Origin: Rhabditoides inermis
Lineage: Eukaryota > Nematoda > Chromadorea > Rhabditida > Rhabditidae
Assembly: GCA_963966185.1 (NCBI GenBank)
Contig: CAWZYM010000388.1
Location: forward strand, 372,001 to 436,000
Direction of reading: 5' to 3'
Length of the DNA stretch: 64,000 nucleotides
Position numbers and translations under genes: made by a program. The notes under the pieces are model-generated. The model saw nothing but the letters and a program-made list of their open reading frames with translations, did no database searches and was not told where the DNA came from. The first letter of the stretch is position 1. Each line of letters opens with the position of its first letter. This document shows, piece after piece, positions 1-14,300 of this stretch.

Positions 1-3000
1 TCCTGGGCGCGGTGCTTGCGCAGCAGAGAATCCACACTCGCGAAGTCCTTTCCAGCGTCTTCGCTGCGCATTCCAGCGATCTTCTCATGGATGCGCTCGT
101 CAGTGTCGTCAACATCACGGTTGAAAGCGTGCACCTACAACACAATGGTTACCACACGTTTACCACCATCATCTAAATGTACCTCCTTTGCAGCGAGCAG
201 CTGCCTCTTGTATTCGTGAAGACGGCCTTGCAGCCTCTGCCACGTGTCATTGAGCATAGCCTGCTGCTCCTGCACCTCGGAGCGAGAGCTGCGGCCAGCC
301 TGCACCAGCTTCTCTCCAAGCCTGAAACAACAATATCATCATCGCTCTATTTTTTAATGCAGCACTCACCTGTTGATTTCCTGGAGAGTCGACTCGTCGA
401 CTGACCAATCGGCCTGAGTGCCCTGCACCCTCTCTAGAAGCAGTCCGCAGTGCTCGAGGTCATTGCCCATCTCTCCGGCAGCCACCATCAGCTCCTTCTC
501 CTTCACCCAGCGCATCACCCTCTCGACGAGCTGCGTGAACTGGAGCAGATCACGCGCCTCCTCGAGGGCCCTCGACTGGTCGTCGCAGGCTGACACGAGC
601 TGCTGCCAGCGGGTGCCGAGGTTCTGGCACTTGAGCGCCACCGCCTCTCCTCCCGCTCCGCGCTGCAGCTGGCGTCCCCTGACGAGGATGCTGTCCACGC
701 GTTCCTTGTTCGCGGCAAGCTCCGCCTCGGTCGCCTGGTGCTTCTGGAGACGGGCCATCTTGTCCTCGATGGAAGAGCACTGTCCCTGCCTCTCCTGCTC
801 GAGGCGAATGGCGTGAAGGCGCTCGTCGATCCACGAGTCCACATCGGCGCAGTCTCCGTGGAAGGCCGCCGTGTGGGCGGCCCTCTCCAGCTCGCGCCGG
901 CGCTCGGCCAGCTCATCGCGCAGCACAGCCAGCGCGTCGTGCACCTTGCCTCTCCACTGCTCGATGTTCGCACTCTCCATATGCCTCTCGGCCACAAGCT
1001 GCGCAGCCGTGCGATCCAGTGCCTCAGTCCTCTCATCGAGGGTCGACAGAGCCTTGGCGAACGTGTCGAGCCTCTTCTGCTGAGCCTCCACCTCCTGCTC
1101 GTTGCCTCCGACAGCCAGTCCCTTGAGGGTGCTGCGGCGGGCGGCGATGGCAGCGAGCATCTGCTTGGCCTCTCTCTGCAGGGCGTGCCACTGCACCACC
1201 TGAGCGAGGTACGAGTTGCGCAGCTGCCACTCCTTCTCCAGCCTGTCGCGCGCGTCCTCCACCAGCTTCATCTTGTTGCGGATCTCGGTCTCGGCGTAGT
1301 GTCCTCCAGCCAGCATCTTCTCTCCAGTCTGGCGAAGGCGCTCAAACTCGGGGCGCCGGGCTTCGATCTCGGCCCACAGACGAGCGTGCTCCTTCTGCTG
1401 CCACTCAGCACCCTGAAATCGCACATAGTATCGTAGGTTCAAAATGCATAATGCTATCAATATTCTTACTTGAAGGTCGTGCATGGCGGGCTCGCTCTGC
1501 ATGTCAGCCACCTGCATCTCCGCCCAGGTGAGCAGATCGCGTGCGTCGGCAGCCAGCCTGTGCACGTCGTACGCGGCCCTCAGCTGGTCTCCGCGCACCG
1601 CAGTCGCGTCTCCCAGCACCTGCCAGCTGTTCGACAACGAAGCCTGCTGGGTGGCAATCAGCTTGGCGTTAGCTCCCGGGTACTCCTCGATGAGACGGGC
1701 AGACTCGGCAAGCAGCTTCTTCAGGTTCTGCTCCATGCTACCCAGCTGCTTCTCGAACGTCTCGTGCTTCAACCATAGAGAGTGCACCTGAATGATTAAA
1801 ATGATATAATATAGATGGATACCACGTGATGTGCGTACCTGCTTGACGTCCCTTCCGAGATCGGTGGGCATGGTGTTGAGCTTCTCGTAGACCGTCTCCT
1901 CGTGCTCGGCCACATCGCGGTTGAAGCGGTGAAGCTCCTCGGCAGCCTGCAGCTTGTTCTCGCGACTCTCAATGTAGTCCATCAGAAGAGTCCACACCTG
2001 CAAAAACATACAATAACTTCATGTTCCCTCTACCCTAGACTCACAGAACGGAGCTTCTCCTGGCGGATGAGGATCTGGTTGGCAAAGGGCGGGCTGCGCG
2101 AGAGGATCGAGCTGGCGGCCTGTTCGCAGCTCACGAATCGCTCCGAGCCAGTCTTGACGCTCTGCTTGAACTCGTCGAAGCGAGACTGGAGCTCTTGGAG
2201 GTGTTCGTAGTCGTCTCCGTACTCCTCGCTCATCGCAGTCTGCAGCTGCTCGTTGATCCACTGCTCGAGATCGTGGCTCTCCCTCAGGTACTCGTACAGG
2301 CACACGGCATCGTCGAGGGCGCGACGGCGCTCCTCGGCGAGCTGCGACAGACGAGCGAACTCCCTCTCCAGCTCTTTCTGCCTCTGCTGGAAGCGCTCCG
2401 TATGCGGGCGGCCGCTCTTGAGCAGCTCATCGCACTGCAGACCCAGCTTGTCCAGCCACTGTCGGTAGGTGCTCATGTCGTTCTGTAGGGCGCGGTGCTT
2501 GGCGAGAAGCTTCTGCGCAGCATCCTCATCGCTTCCGTAGTCGTCAGACTCAAGAGCGGCACGCTTCTCAGCCATCCACGACTCAACCTGAACGAATATT
2601 AGTTACACACACCCTGTCATCTAGTGGACCCACCTCCGCGGCATCGAACATATACTGCAACTCCTTCACACCCCAGTTGACAATCATCTGGCGCTGCTTC
2701 ACCAGCTTGTTCAGATGAGACCACGCAGAGACGAGCTGAAATATGATGCCATACTAATTGTCAGAAATGTGAAACTCAACTGAACAATCACTCTAACAAA
2801 ACACACACGAGTAGAAAGTAGCGACAAACAACACCTCCTTACCCCATAGACCCACCCAATGCAACGGTGTATCGCCCTCAACTCGCACTGGTCAGTCGTC
2901 AGTCCCACCCCTTTCTCTCTCTCACTCTCTTCTCCTCCTCTATGTGCACCCACCTCGTCGCACTTCTCCTGGATGTGCTTGGAGGCGTAGTGGCGGTTGT

Positions 3001-6000
3001 TGATGAGCTGCTGTCCTCCCTGGACGGTGTGCTCGATGTGAGGGGCGTGTTGCTGCACCTCAGCCTCCAGCTGTTCCTGCTTCTTGAGCATGTTGAGTGC
3101 CTCGGTGAGGGTGCGACCAGTGTCCATGGACGCGGCGATCGGCTCCTTCTCGGCGACCCACTGCAGCTCGCAGTCCACGTCGAACGCCAGCTGGTGCCAC
3201 ATGCGTGACTCGTCCAGCTTGGCGCGGCGAACCTCCGCCGGGTGAGACAGGGAAGAGAACCTACAAACACCATGTCACTTGCCGGCACTAGCACATTAGT
3301 TCCACTCACCTCTTGAGCAGATCGGCGACGGTAGCCTGGATGCGGGGAGCGTCGAAGTGTCCCTGCTCGGCCATTGCCCTTGCCCTTTTCTCAATCTCCA
3401 CCAGTCTCCTCTTGTGCAGTTGCATCTCAGTCTCCAGCACAGTGTGCTTCTGAAATGAAACAATCATCATCATATCATGTCACCTACGATCGCAACATAC
3501 CTGAATGAGATCCTTGACTCCACGCAGATCGGCTCCCATCTCTTCGGATCGGAGGGCTCCTTCGAGCTCGTCGAGCTTGTGGTGGGCGTCGTCGAGCACC
3601 TGGTTGAGTCCCTTCTGCTCGCTAGCCTGACGCAGCTTCTCTCCCTTGCGGGCGGCAGCGTCGCGCAGCTCGGCCCACTCGCGGTTCACCCTCTCTACCA
3701 GCCTCTCGACAGAGGCGCTCTCGTGGTGTGCAGAGTGGATGAGGGCGGCTCCCTCCCTGTTCACTCTCTCCACACGGGGCGCGTTCGCTCCGATCTCCGC
3801 CTCAAACGCCTCGTGCTTGAGCAGCTTGATGCCGATCGTCGCCAGCTCGAGATGAGCATCGTCCACCGTCAGCTTCTTTTTCTCCGCCACCCAGTCTAGC
3901 AGTTCGTCTCCGTCTCTTCTCAGACTCTGGTACTCCAGAGCAGCCTCGAGACGACGGCGGCGTTCGGCGGCCATGCGACGCACAGATGCGCGACGAGCCA
4001 GCACCTCCGTGCGACGCTGAAAAAAAAATACATGTTCGTGAAAAGAAATAATTTTGATACGCACCTCGTCGATGAACTGGGCGTCTCCGTGACGGTTGGC
4101 GGCAAGCTTGTCGGCATTGCGAGAGAAGGCCTCAAGACGGCTCTCCTGAGCGTCGAGTTTCGCCTCGAAATCACGATGTCTCTTGAGCAGACCCTCGACT
4201 GACTCGACCGAGTTTCCCAGGTCAGCAAAGTCGAGGAAGGTCTCGTGTCCCTTGGATGCAGTATCGATGCGCTCTGCCTCCCTGTAATGAAAACGATCAT
4301 ATACTGTTCGAAAGTGTGCACACTGCATCTTCTCACCTGTTGAATAGCTGCAGCTCGAGCTGCTCGTTGAGCCACATGTTTTTGTCCCTCCATGCGTCGC
4401 GCACCCGCAGCATCGCTCCATCGAGTTGAGCGAGCTGCTCTGTCACCTGCTGCAGATGGGGATTCTTGTCGAGCAGCCTGCGTCCCAGCTCCTCCACGTA
4501 GTCCTGTTCGTACTTCTTGTCCTTGATCATCTCTCCCAGCTCTCCGTGCTTCTTCAGCAGCTCCTCGGCAGATGACACGTCGACAGCACGAGCGGGTTCT
4601 TGCAGCTGCTTGCCCGTCTTCTCTGTCCAAACGAGCATGTCGCGCAGAGCAGTCTCGAACATCTCCTGTCCTTGGCTCTGCTCCGCGAGACAGATCTTTT
4701 GCTGGGCCTTGGAACGGAGGTCCTCGTAGATGGCGCGCAGCTCGCGGATCTTGCGCTCTATGGCGCCCGCTTGCTCGGGGTGTTCAGCCATGACATGTCG
4801 GGCCAACTCCTCCAGCATCAGCATCTTGTTCTCAAGGGGCTTCAGGTCCCTCTCCAGATTCTGCAGAGACTTGAGGTCGCTGGGATTGCGGTCGAGCTGG
4901 TCGAACTTTGACTTCATCCACAGGCGGGCATCTTCGCAGCTTGCGTCGAATGCAGCGATGCGCTCTGCAGTATCCAGCCTGCGAGACTTCTCCTTGCGCA
5001 GGCTCTCCAGAGCATCCCACAAAGTGTTCACCTTGCTCGCGCGGCCTTCGATGTGACGAGTCTGGCTGAAATAGATGCATCATAAGCGGTTCTCTTCATT
5101 CACAACACTACCTGTGGCCCTCAGCAATCAGCTCATCGGCGGTGATGTTGATTCTCTGCAACTGGAGACCTCCGTTGCTGGCCATGTCCGCCTCGAGACG
5201 GTTGAACTTCTTGCGGAAAACCTCCACGTTCTCGGCACTCGGCTCTTCCATCAGCGCGTGCTCTGTGTCGCGAGCCCACATCTACAAAAAAATAAGTCTT
5301 CCTCGCTCTTTTCGCTGTCTCCAGATCACTCACCTCGAACTCGTCGCAGTCACGGTAGAAGCGCATGAGCTTGATGTTATCCGAGAGGAGACGGCGGCGT
5401 ACTTCGGCCAGACTGATCAGCTTGCGGTAGTCGTCACTGATCATCTGCTGTCTCTCAACAATCGCCTTCTTTCCGTTGGCGGCAGCGACAGGGTCTCGTT
5501 TTTTGGCTCCGGTCGACTGGGAGACAGTGACCGTCTCTCCATCGACCACCTTGCAGTAGTTGGCGGGTACGTATCCTTCGCATCCGTCCTGCTTCAGAAC
5601 ACGCCACCAATCGTCAGTAGACTTTTCCAGCAGGGCCAAGATCTCGTCCTTGTCCACCTTCATTCCGTTTCCCTCGTACTTGTACGCCATGCGGACCTGT
5701 TGCACCACAACCTCCTCCGTCTGAAAACGAGCACATTCGAGGCTACTCGTGTAATCGGGCTACTCACCTCCTCAACAGTGGATGCAGTGGCAGTGTGGAA
5801 GTTGGAGTTAGCGAGCTGGGTGGACATATCCTCGAGACGGACGATATCGGCACGGTACGCGATACTAAGCAATAACAATAATTTTCTGTCTCCACCTTCA
5901 ACCAACTCACATCTCTTCTTCGAGGCGAGTGTGCCTTTGGAGCAGGGACTCGGCCTGAGCCTCCTCTTTGCCCAGATCATCCGACTTGACGAGAGGCATC

Positions 6001-9000
6001 TTTTCGCGGATCCACGACTCTGCCTCGTTTGCGTCCTACAATATATAAATGAAGCCAAGTGGAAAGACATGAGAGCGTGCAGGGAAATACCTGGAAGTAG
6101 TGCTGGGCGTGCTGGGCCTCAGCCAGCCACTGTCCGAGCGCCGCCACCTCCTTGCGCAGCGTCTCCCAGTTGGCCTGCATCGTGTGAATGCGGCGAGTGA
6201 TCTCCTCCTTGGCCTGTCCCGCCTGCACCAGGCGCTCTCCAGCAGCCATCACTTCCTTGCTGCGAGCCCAGTGCGACTGCATCTCCGTCTCCACATTCTA
6301 CAACACATACCCATAAACATGAACAGTTGAGCCGCATATAACTGTTGACATACCTTGTGAAGTCGATTGATCTGCGGCACCTGGGAGATGTCGCGAGAAG
6401 AAGAGGCGAGAGCGGCGCGGCACACTTCCGTCTTCTCGCGGATCCAGTTGTTCTCCTCCTCGTCATCCTGGATGAACTGGAACAGTTCGCGGGCCTTGGT
6501 GAGAGCGAGACGGCGCTGGCGGCACAGATCGACGAGCGAGTCGTACTGCTGGGTGACATCGTCGAGCTTGCGCTGCAGCACCTCGTACTGCTCTCCCTTG
6601 TTGCGAATGTACGCATGCGCCTGTCGAGTCACGTTCGACAGCCACGTGCCCTGCGCGTTCACCTGCAACAACAACCATCGCATCTATTCTTCACAGTACG
6701 CCAAACCCTTCTCACCTCCTTCTCGACAATCTTGTGCTTCTCCAGAAGGTCGTCCACTCCGAGGATGTGCTTTCCGACGTCGCGGTTGCGCACAATGGGC
6801 TCCTGGTGCTTGAGCTCGCTGCTCAAGGTGTCCATATCGCGCAGGAGAGTCATCAGATCGTTGAGACTCATGAGCGCCTTCCTACGCTGCTCGAGAAGAG
6901 CGAGCAGATTCTGCCAGCTGAAACAAGAGAGATAGTAAACAAGAGCATCATTTTCTGCTCCTGCCCTTCCCCTGTCCTTGTCCACTCACCGCTCCATGAT
7001 CTCCCTCTCGCGGGCGCGCACCTTGTCCGCATCGCAGTAGTTCTCCTTCTGCAGGTCACTAGACATTGTCACCAGTGACTTGAACCTGTCCTCCCTAGCC
7101 AGCACATCGGTGGCGATGGCCTGCTGCTTCTTGAGGCTCTTCTCGACGTCGGAAGCCGAACGTCCGGGTTCGAGTCGCTCGAGCACGTGGTGCATCTCGC
7201 GGAGCCACGTTTCACGGAGGGCCGCCTTGCGGTGGAACTTGTTGGCTAGTTGGAGGAGCCTCTCCTGCCTCTGCAGCTCGGCGATGATGGCAGCCTGGCG
7301 GTCGTTCTCCGCCTTGTCCAGCCTGTTCCACGCAGTCTCGATGTCGTGCATGTAGAGTCCGTTGGGCGGCACGTATGGAGGACGGCCCATTGCCTTGCGC
7401 TTCGTCTGGATGGTGAAGAAGAGCGCCTCGAGCTCTCCCTTCTCCTTGTACTTGGGCGGCTTCTCGCCAGTGCGGAACTGGCTGAACGCCGTCAGCTCGT
7501 CCTGGATGCCCTTGAGAGAGTTGGGGAACCTGAAAAACAAACATATCACCTCTTCGTCCCCTTATATAAAATATATCTTCTTATAGAATCTACGCACCTC
7601 CTAGCGTTGAGGGTCTTGATGGTGGTGTTGATCCAGGTGAGGAGGTCGCTCGAGATGCACTCGAAGTCATCCTCCATACCTTCTTGTGACATGATCTTGC
7701 CCATGATCTGCAACATTACACTCAATTCCGTTCAACTTCGAATGTTTTGTGTTTATTTCGTTTGTATCTACGCTCTCAATTTCCCTTAGTCTACATTCCA
7801 GCACATTTAGCCGGTGTATTTCGCGCCAAAATGCCTAGCGTGTGCATGTTCAAAAAAGAGTGAGCGAGATAGTATCTCTCAATTAAATAGTGTGTCAGGC
7901 AGCTGTTGTGGGTGGAGAGAGAGAGAGAGAGAGAGAGAAAGAAAGAGATGAGGCTGCTTACGTTGGCGACACGCCTGGCTCCGGTCATCTCGGTCTTGTG
8001 CTTGGCGAAATGATGATAGTAGAGAGACACATAGGTGATAATCGACTTTTCATCGGGACGCGCTGCGTCCACGTCCTCCGCATCCAGCAAACGAGCGATT
8101 TCAAGCCTCTTCTCCGCCACATCGAAAGCGTTGTTCAGGTTGCCCAGGTGGTCCGACGGGTTCAGAGAGTCGTAGTTGATCAGGTCAGGCCTGTAATACG
8201 CATACGTCATTAATCAAATAACATTAGTGATATATATCATTTCCTCTCACTGTCATCAATTGCATTCTTTGCATGTTCTGTTTGAGAACAAACGCGGTGA
8301 CAGTTTACTCTAACAAAAACTTCTAATCCGGACTCGCCGCAACACTAGCACTGTAAGCCGATATGGAATAGTCCCGATACGTTTTTTTTAACCCTAACCT
8401 TTCCTTCTAGTTCTTCACATAACAAATCCCTGATACACAACGCAAATGCCAAATGAACAACTCCCAAATTTGGCAATAAAACGTCGGTAAACGGCAGGCG
8501 AAATAATAAACAAGATACTGATAAGCACGTTGCGCATCCCGCTCAGTAAGCACATTCCTAATCAAAATCAATACAGTATAGCGTGGGTGTGGCCTACCTG
8601 TGAGAGTGGATGAGGGCGTTGAAGGCAAGTCCGCTGCGCCACGAGCTGGTGAAGTTCTCAATCTTGACATGAGAATATCCAGCCGTCTTGCGCTGACACC
8701 ACAGCAGCAACGCGTCCTTGGCGTGCTTCCGCTCTCCTGTCTCCTGCTCGTCCTGCAACACACGCACACAGTCCTTCCCCGTCTCTCAACAGTCAACTCC
8801 ATGCCCTCCCACTCACCACATGGATGACGATCGTGTCGATCTGGAAGCGCAGAATGATGGTCCAGATAAGACCGAGGATGAGGCGCTCGTTCCTGTCAAG
8901 GATATCCTCGGCTCCAATGTTTTCCAGCTGAATCTTCTTCCTCTTCAGGAAGTCGAGAGACTTGTTCAGATTCTCGATCTTCTGCACACGCATGCGACCC

Positions 9001-11327
9001 CTGTTCGGCTTGCCGAGCTTCTCTCCGGAGATGATTTCCAGAAGCTTCATGAGAAGAACTCCATCTCCGATGTCCACAAAGAGGTCAACAATCTCCAACC
9101 TCGCCTGAAATAAGTTATTTTGTTATGGAATTATTTTGCCAGCAACGAGTGTTATGTCGTGTACACAGTGCAATTCGATCAATGTCTGCTAACCGTCCTG
9201 GTCCCTCTCCCCTCCTCTCCCCCTCGCAATCGCTTTCTTCGCCTCTCCTTTGTTCCCGCCCTTCCCATCCGCGTTTCTCATCTTGCACTTACACACTTCG
9301 TACCACACAAAAAAATTATTCGAACAACCTAGATCCCACAGTTCCTTCCACAGCCCACAACTAATTATTGTTCACTATACAGTCGTAGAAATCTATCAGA
9401 TTATGGGGATATAAGTCCTTGTCTGGTTTCTCCATCAGCCTCCACCGACTCTCTTCTTCTCTGGTTGCCTATTTCGCGTTGCGGAAGGATTCTTTCCGCG
9501 CGCAGCATACTTTCTCTCCGTCTCTCTCTCACATATCCGCGATCCTTCCCGTCTCCTTGACCTACCGCTCTTCTACTCCGATCGCGCAAAAAAGATACAA
9601 GATCGGCGAGCCAGGCCACCGCAAAGCATATCTCACTCGTATCGCCCAAATAACAGAACAATATTCCACTTCCGAATCCAAAAAAGAATAGCCGAAAAGG
9701 GGATCGCAAAAAAGGAGATACAGTCCGACATATTGAAAAATCTTCTTTCGGGATATTAAAGGAGCACTGTGAACCCATATAGGAATGCAAGAAAATCATG
9801 TCTCGAGCACCTGACTTGAATCAGCAAGAGCTGTAAATAAATCTCTAAGTGAACCTAAGCTCCGCGCAAATCACACCATAGAGCATACAACACGGAAAGA
9901 GCGTGGGATGGGCAGAGAGCGCAGAGTGCAATGATGGTCATTTGTGTGTCAAGTTTCGCACTTGTCGCCGTTCACGCGTGCTTCGATGGTCCCCTCCGTC
10001 GTTCCGTTTACAAACATCACACTCACACAACATCTCCAAAAACTGGTGCGACCGAATTTAGGAACACTTCTTCGGCTTCGGTAGTGTTTCTCTCTGTCAG
10101 GCCAACAAACATGTGGTCTGTTCGTGTCCTCGTATAAACGAATATTCAGCAAAGCAACGAGTGAAGCTAGTGGAAATGAATCATCTAGGCCCTTTCATCA
10201 CCTCACTAATCCCTTTCCCATAAACGATTACTCACACTCACACACAGTCCCGCTTTGGCTCTCGGATTTGCTGGGAGAGAAAACATTACATGAATCAATC
10301 ATTCTATCGCAATCAGTCACCGCTACATTACGTCTAACGCAGCGCGCCGGAAACACTAGCATCTAGCATATTCCATCGCGCGTGATATAATTCCCATTCG
10401 GAGACCACTGCGCGTTCCGACAAACGGTGGCAACGGAAGAGATGGTCAGGTTTGATACGGGAAAGGAAGCGAAAGCGAGAGGTCAATCTCAAGAGGCGAG
10501 AGACCTTCGCGGAGGATTACTCGATGCCGAGATCAAAGAGACGAGGAGGTAATCGGAAGTGAACCACACACATCGCTACCAACAAGAAACATCACATGCA
10601 TATCACATCACAAATTCAGTAAATCTCGCAATCTTAACTCGAAACATACCCGATTGAGAAAGGAGTTGCACCACTTGGTGAAAGTCTTCTTCTGCACAAC
10701 CACTCGCTCATCCTGGAAAAGTTACGCATATAGTGAGTTCAAATGTAAAAGGTAAATCACATCGCACCTGGAGCTGCTTGATGCGGTTGCGCTCAAAGTA
10801 GAGTGTCTCGTTGGCGATTTCGTCGTCTTCTTTCACGGGGACGCTGCCTGCCCGTGGCACGTCCACTCGCCTAGACCAATATACATCTACATCACCACAT
10901 TCCGTCCTGATGTTAAATATTCGAATTCTTAACAATTTCACTCACATTTGGTAGTGTCTCGACATGTTGTTATTCGTGTCCTCGTCTGTGTGTCGAAGGT
11001 GATTCGTCTCCTGCTGCTCGGCAGGATACTGTTCGAAGTCCTTTCTCGGAATGTGGTACTCCTCCAACGAGTGCTGTTTGGTAACAGCAGTAGAGTGAGA
11101 AGAGTGAGTGCGCTCCGGCCGCCCGATGGCCCAAGCACCGCTCTCTGGAACAGGCTAACATGTTTCACAACACACATTTTAAAGATAAAACGAAGACGCG
11201 GAGGTTCATTAACCCTGCCACAGCCAAGAATAGATAGAAGCAAGATTCCTGATACTATAAGCTATATACCGTTCTTCATCTCCTTTTCGTGCCGACTGGC
11301 AGCAGCTGGCGTGTACTCATACGACAT
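1..11327 (-). CDS. sma-1: Beta-heavy spectrin, N-terminal half (continues off the left edge)
   Basis: Giant cortical cytoskeleton protein that cross-links actin under the apical membrane as a tetramer with alpha-spectrin. Visible in order from the N-terminus: a short Gln/His-rich head, two calponin-homology domains, spectrin triple-helix repeats, an SH3 domain inserted after the first few repeats ([18 protein letters not shown]), then continuous repeats to the window edge, about 19-20 in all. The SH3 insertion separates beta-heavy from ordinary beta-spectrin (unc-70). The chosen start is the ATG at 11325-11327 ([19 protein letters not shown]). Its exon, 11270-11327, ends in a GT donor and joins in frame to exon 10946-11144, which has a good acceptor (TGTTCCAG). 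An internal ATG near 10965 (MSRHYQM) could serve a shorter isoform. The last repeat at the edge reads [20 protein letters not shown], so the C-terminal repeats and PH domain lie outside. Introns are mostly 45-70 bases. Family call is firm; individual exon ends are not all checked. Confidence 0.93.
5538..5708 (-). other. sma-1: SH3 domain of beta-heavy spectrin
   Basis: A 57-residue SH3 fold inside the spectrin repeats. The [20 protein letters not shown] stretch supplies the ALYDY-like and acidic RT-loop positions; DDWWRV and GYVPANY supply the ligand-groove Trp, Pro and Tyr. It is the diagnostic feature of the beta-heavy class. The ligand is not deducible from sequence. Confidence 0.92.
8001..10871 (-). 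other. sma-1: Actin-binding domain of SMA-1 (two CH domains)
   Basis: Exons encoding the tandem calponin-homology pair. CH1 begins after [10 protein letters not shown], includes [18 protein letters not shown], and crosses a long intron to [20 protein letters not shown] and [19 protein letters not shown]2 includes [40 protein letters not shown] and [15 protein letters not shown]. These are the standard hallmarks of spectrin/alpha-actinin-type actin-binding domains, and nothing important appears to be missing. Confidence 0.93.
9105..10649 (-). other. sma-1: Long intron of sma-1 inside CH1
   Basis: A 1,545-base intron, about 25 times the usual size in this gene, between FLNR and ARLEIVDLF. The donor (CGG|GTATG on the minus strand) and acceptor (TTATTTCAG|GCG) are both good. 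I see no convincing exon or RNA gene in it. Long introns near the 5' end often hold regulatory DNA; that is only inference here. Confidence 0.8.
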
Positions 11328-14300
11328 GTCAGCCTCTTTCCGCGAGAGCTGACCAATACGGCCAGCACTGCACTAACTCGAAAGATGAAACCACAAGCCA
11401 ATTCCAGTCGACCGTCGACAGTTGCAGTAAGCAGTAGCAAGTACAGTAATAAGGAGTGCACTGATTGGATGTGATGGCAGGATAGGGGCGGTCTGATCGA
11501 CCACGAGAGATGCAATCCGCCGGCAGAGGGTCAAGGTCCGATCAGTTTAGTCGCCAATTATGCGAGCCCCGCACTCGCACTGATGACAGCAGAGCACTGC
11601 AGAGAGAAGACAGATTCGGACAGCGGGCCCACGCTCTGACTCTCTAACTCTATCCCACAAGAGCACTCTCTCGCCCGGCTGGTAGATCAACAAAAAGGCC
11701 CGTCCAAGCAGAACCAGAGAAATGAGAGAACGAGGCGAGGTGACGAGTGCCCAAATATAAGCACCCGGGGCCACCTCTCGCGCTCTTGGATTCGGTTTGT
11801 TTTCCAAACGATCTACTGCAAATCGCAGTGTGAACAGAATATCACAAGCACATGCATTTCGACTTTTTGAGCCACGAATTAGTGGCGTATCTCCACAAGT
11901 AGGGTATCAATTTCCAGGAAAAAAAACCAAGAAGGTCATTGAGAGAGTGACACAAAAACCGAATGAACCGTATGTAAGCAATAAAAACACGTTGCGGCTG
12001 CGGCACATTTGAGAGTAGCGCGATAGCGTAGAACAGAAAATTCAAGGGAATCACAATTTACAAAAAAATATATAAATATATGAATGTCAATTATCGACAT
12101 ATACTAGAGCATTTCTGGGAAAAAAGATAGTTTGTGCAAACGTTTGCAATTTGCCACGCCGATCATCACAATCATCTTTATAGGAGGGGAATCCTCGTTC
12201 CCAAATAAGCTATCATTTCCTCGGCCGCGCATACCACACGCAGCACAACACATCGATTCACATTCGCATCATAACATACTATTCAAGAATCAGACGGATA
12301 TTGATCGAAACATCGTACATCATACTGGTTATAATATTGCGAGCCGGCGGTGACACACCTATGTTAATGTCGTGCATAGCAATAAGGTGTTTGATGGTGA
12401 GAGTAGGCGATCGGAGGAGAGAGAAGAGACGAACAAATCGGGCCCAACGTCCGAACCACGAAACGCTAATCGGTTTCCGGTTCAAGTTTTGTAATAATAC
12501 GTTTCAAACAAACGTTAAAAAGATCATTCAAACATGTCAGTCCAGTACATCATAGAAGTAAGAAGTACGTGAAAAGATTAGTGAATACCGCAACCACATT
12601 CAACTACTCACGAATAGTTTTTAGCTTTTCGTTTGGTGGTCCTTGGGGGATTAGCGGTCCGCGCCTTCTCTCGTCATTGCACAGCACACATCGGGCTGTG
12701 GCCTCAACCCTTTGAGAACCGATAAGTAAACCGCGTTCAGCCAGATGGAACACACAACACTATCTACAGCCGCGCGCAATAAATATCAATAATGCTAAAT
12801 ACAATTCCATATGAATGACATCATCTCAATATGAATACGGTAGCGATAAGACAATGAGATGTTGGAACTGCACTGTAGGACGCGCATCGAAACACGTAAC
12901 ATAAATCAGGCGGTCATTTTTGAAAAAGAAATGAGTGAGACGGGTGCGCTGCACGATCGACCATCGCTGGAATGAAAAATGACTCATACTCAACTGCGGT
13001 GCACAACGCAAAGGGCGATCGCAACAGCCGGCTCATATCATATCAGCTGTGATGTGATTATGCGATTATTCACCACACCCACAGACACAAATACACATAA
13101 TAGTTCTAAATAACGGTACGAGAAATGAATAGTGAGTGTAGTGGAATCAACCGGGACGATCTTTCCCGCATTTCCTATTGCGGCCAACCGAGAAGGCAAA
13201 CACGGGAAGGGAAACGTGCCAGCGTGCCCCATAAACGGAGACGCATGCGAAGATCAAGACATGCCTATCGATCGATTATGTATTCAATGCAGAAAAGAAA
13301 TAATAAGTTCTATGAAAGCTAGCACAGATAAGCGCGAGTTGTTGGCGTTTACGACGCACGGCACCGTAGTGGCGTTATCAGGGTGTTAGGTATGCGGAGC
13401 TCCTCGATAAGACTAGCCACGCAGAGAAACAAAAGAATTTGCGCAGCCGAGCAAGGCACACGATAGCCACTCTAAGGGATCGAGGATTCTCAAATGATTA
13501 TTTCTGGGAACGCTGCAATCATCCATTGGCATGCTATAATTCAATTGCGACCATCGTTCGTTGGCTCGCTGGGGCATGAATACATCCGAAAGAGAAAAGT
13601 GAGGGGGATTGCAGTTCGTGTAAATGCGTTCACACTGTGAGTGTAGATTCACGCGAGTATCCAATACTAGTTCCACAGTTTTTCAAAGAATCCCACACAA
13701 ATTTGAAAATGGAAAGGAAAAAGATGACGCAGCGGCATGTATGCAATGAGCAGTTTACTCCCGCACACTGCGAGTGACCTTCACATGACAGCTAAAGTAG
13801 GCGCGCTCTGGACAGCCACTACCACACTACCACAATGAAATTCTGTTTTAAAAGTATTGGGAGATATAACATATCCTAATCCTGTCCTGCATGAAGATTA
13901 AGCAGCTATTATGTTCAAAAAATGGTAAAATTCCCGAAAACACATTTTTTCGTATTTTTCGACATTTTGGCAATGGGGCGCACAAAGAATGTAAAAATTT
14001 ACAATATTTTTTGACATTTTCTTGGACATTTTTCTGCATTTTTTCGCTATTTTTCGACATTTATTTTGTATTATTTTACATTTTTTGGGAACTTAATAGC
14101 TGCTTTAGCGACGAAATTAACGAAATTTGCAGAAAGATTGTAACTTACAAAGCAGGTAACGAGCCGCAGAAAAGACAGTAAAAGTGTGAAATGAGCGTGT
14201 TAAGAAATGACGACAATCGATAAACACGTAAAATGACGTCAAAAGACAACAAAAACAATATAAAAAAAACAACTAAAACCGAAAATTCACGAATGAAAAA

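Noticed and set aside
738..1436. Long plus-strand open frames opposite the spectrin repeats
   Set aside because: GC-rich coding strands leave open antisense frames; the minus strand reads as clear spectrin repeats and the plus-strand peptides (Leu/Ser-rich) match nothing.
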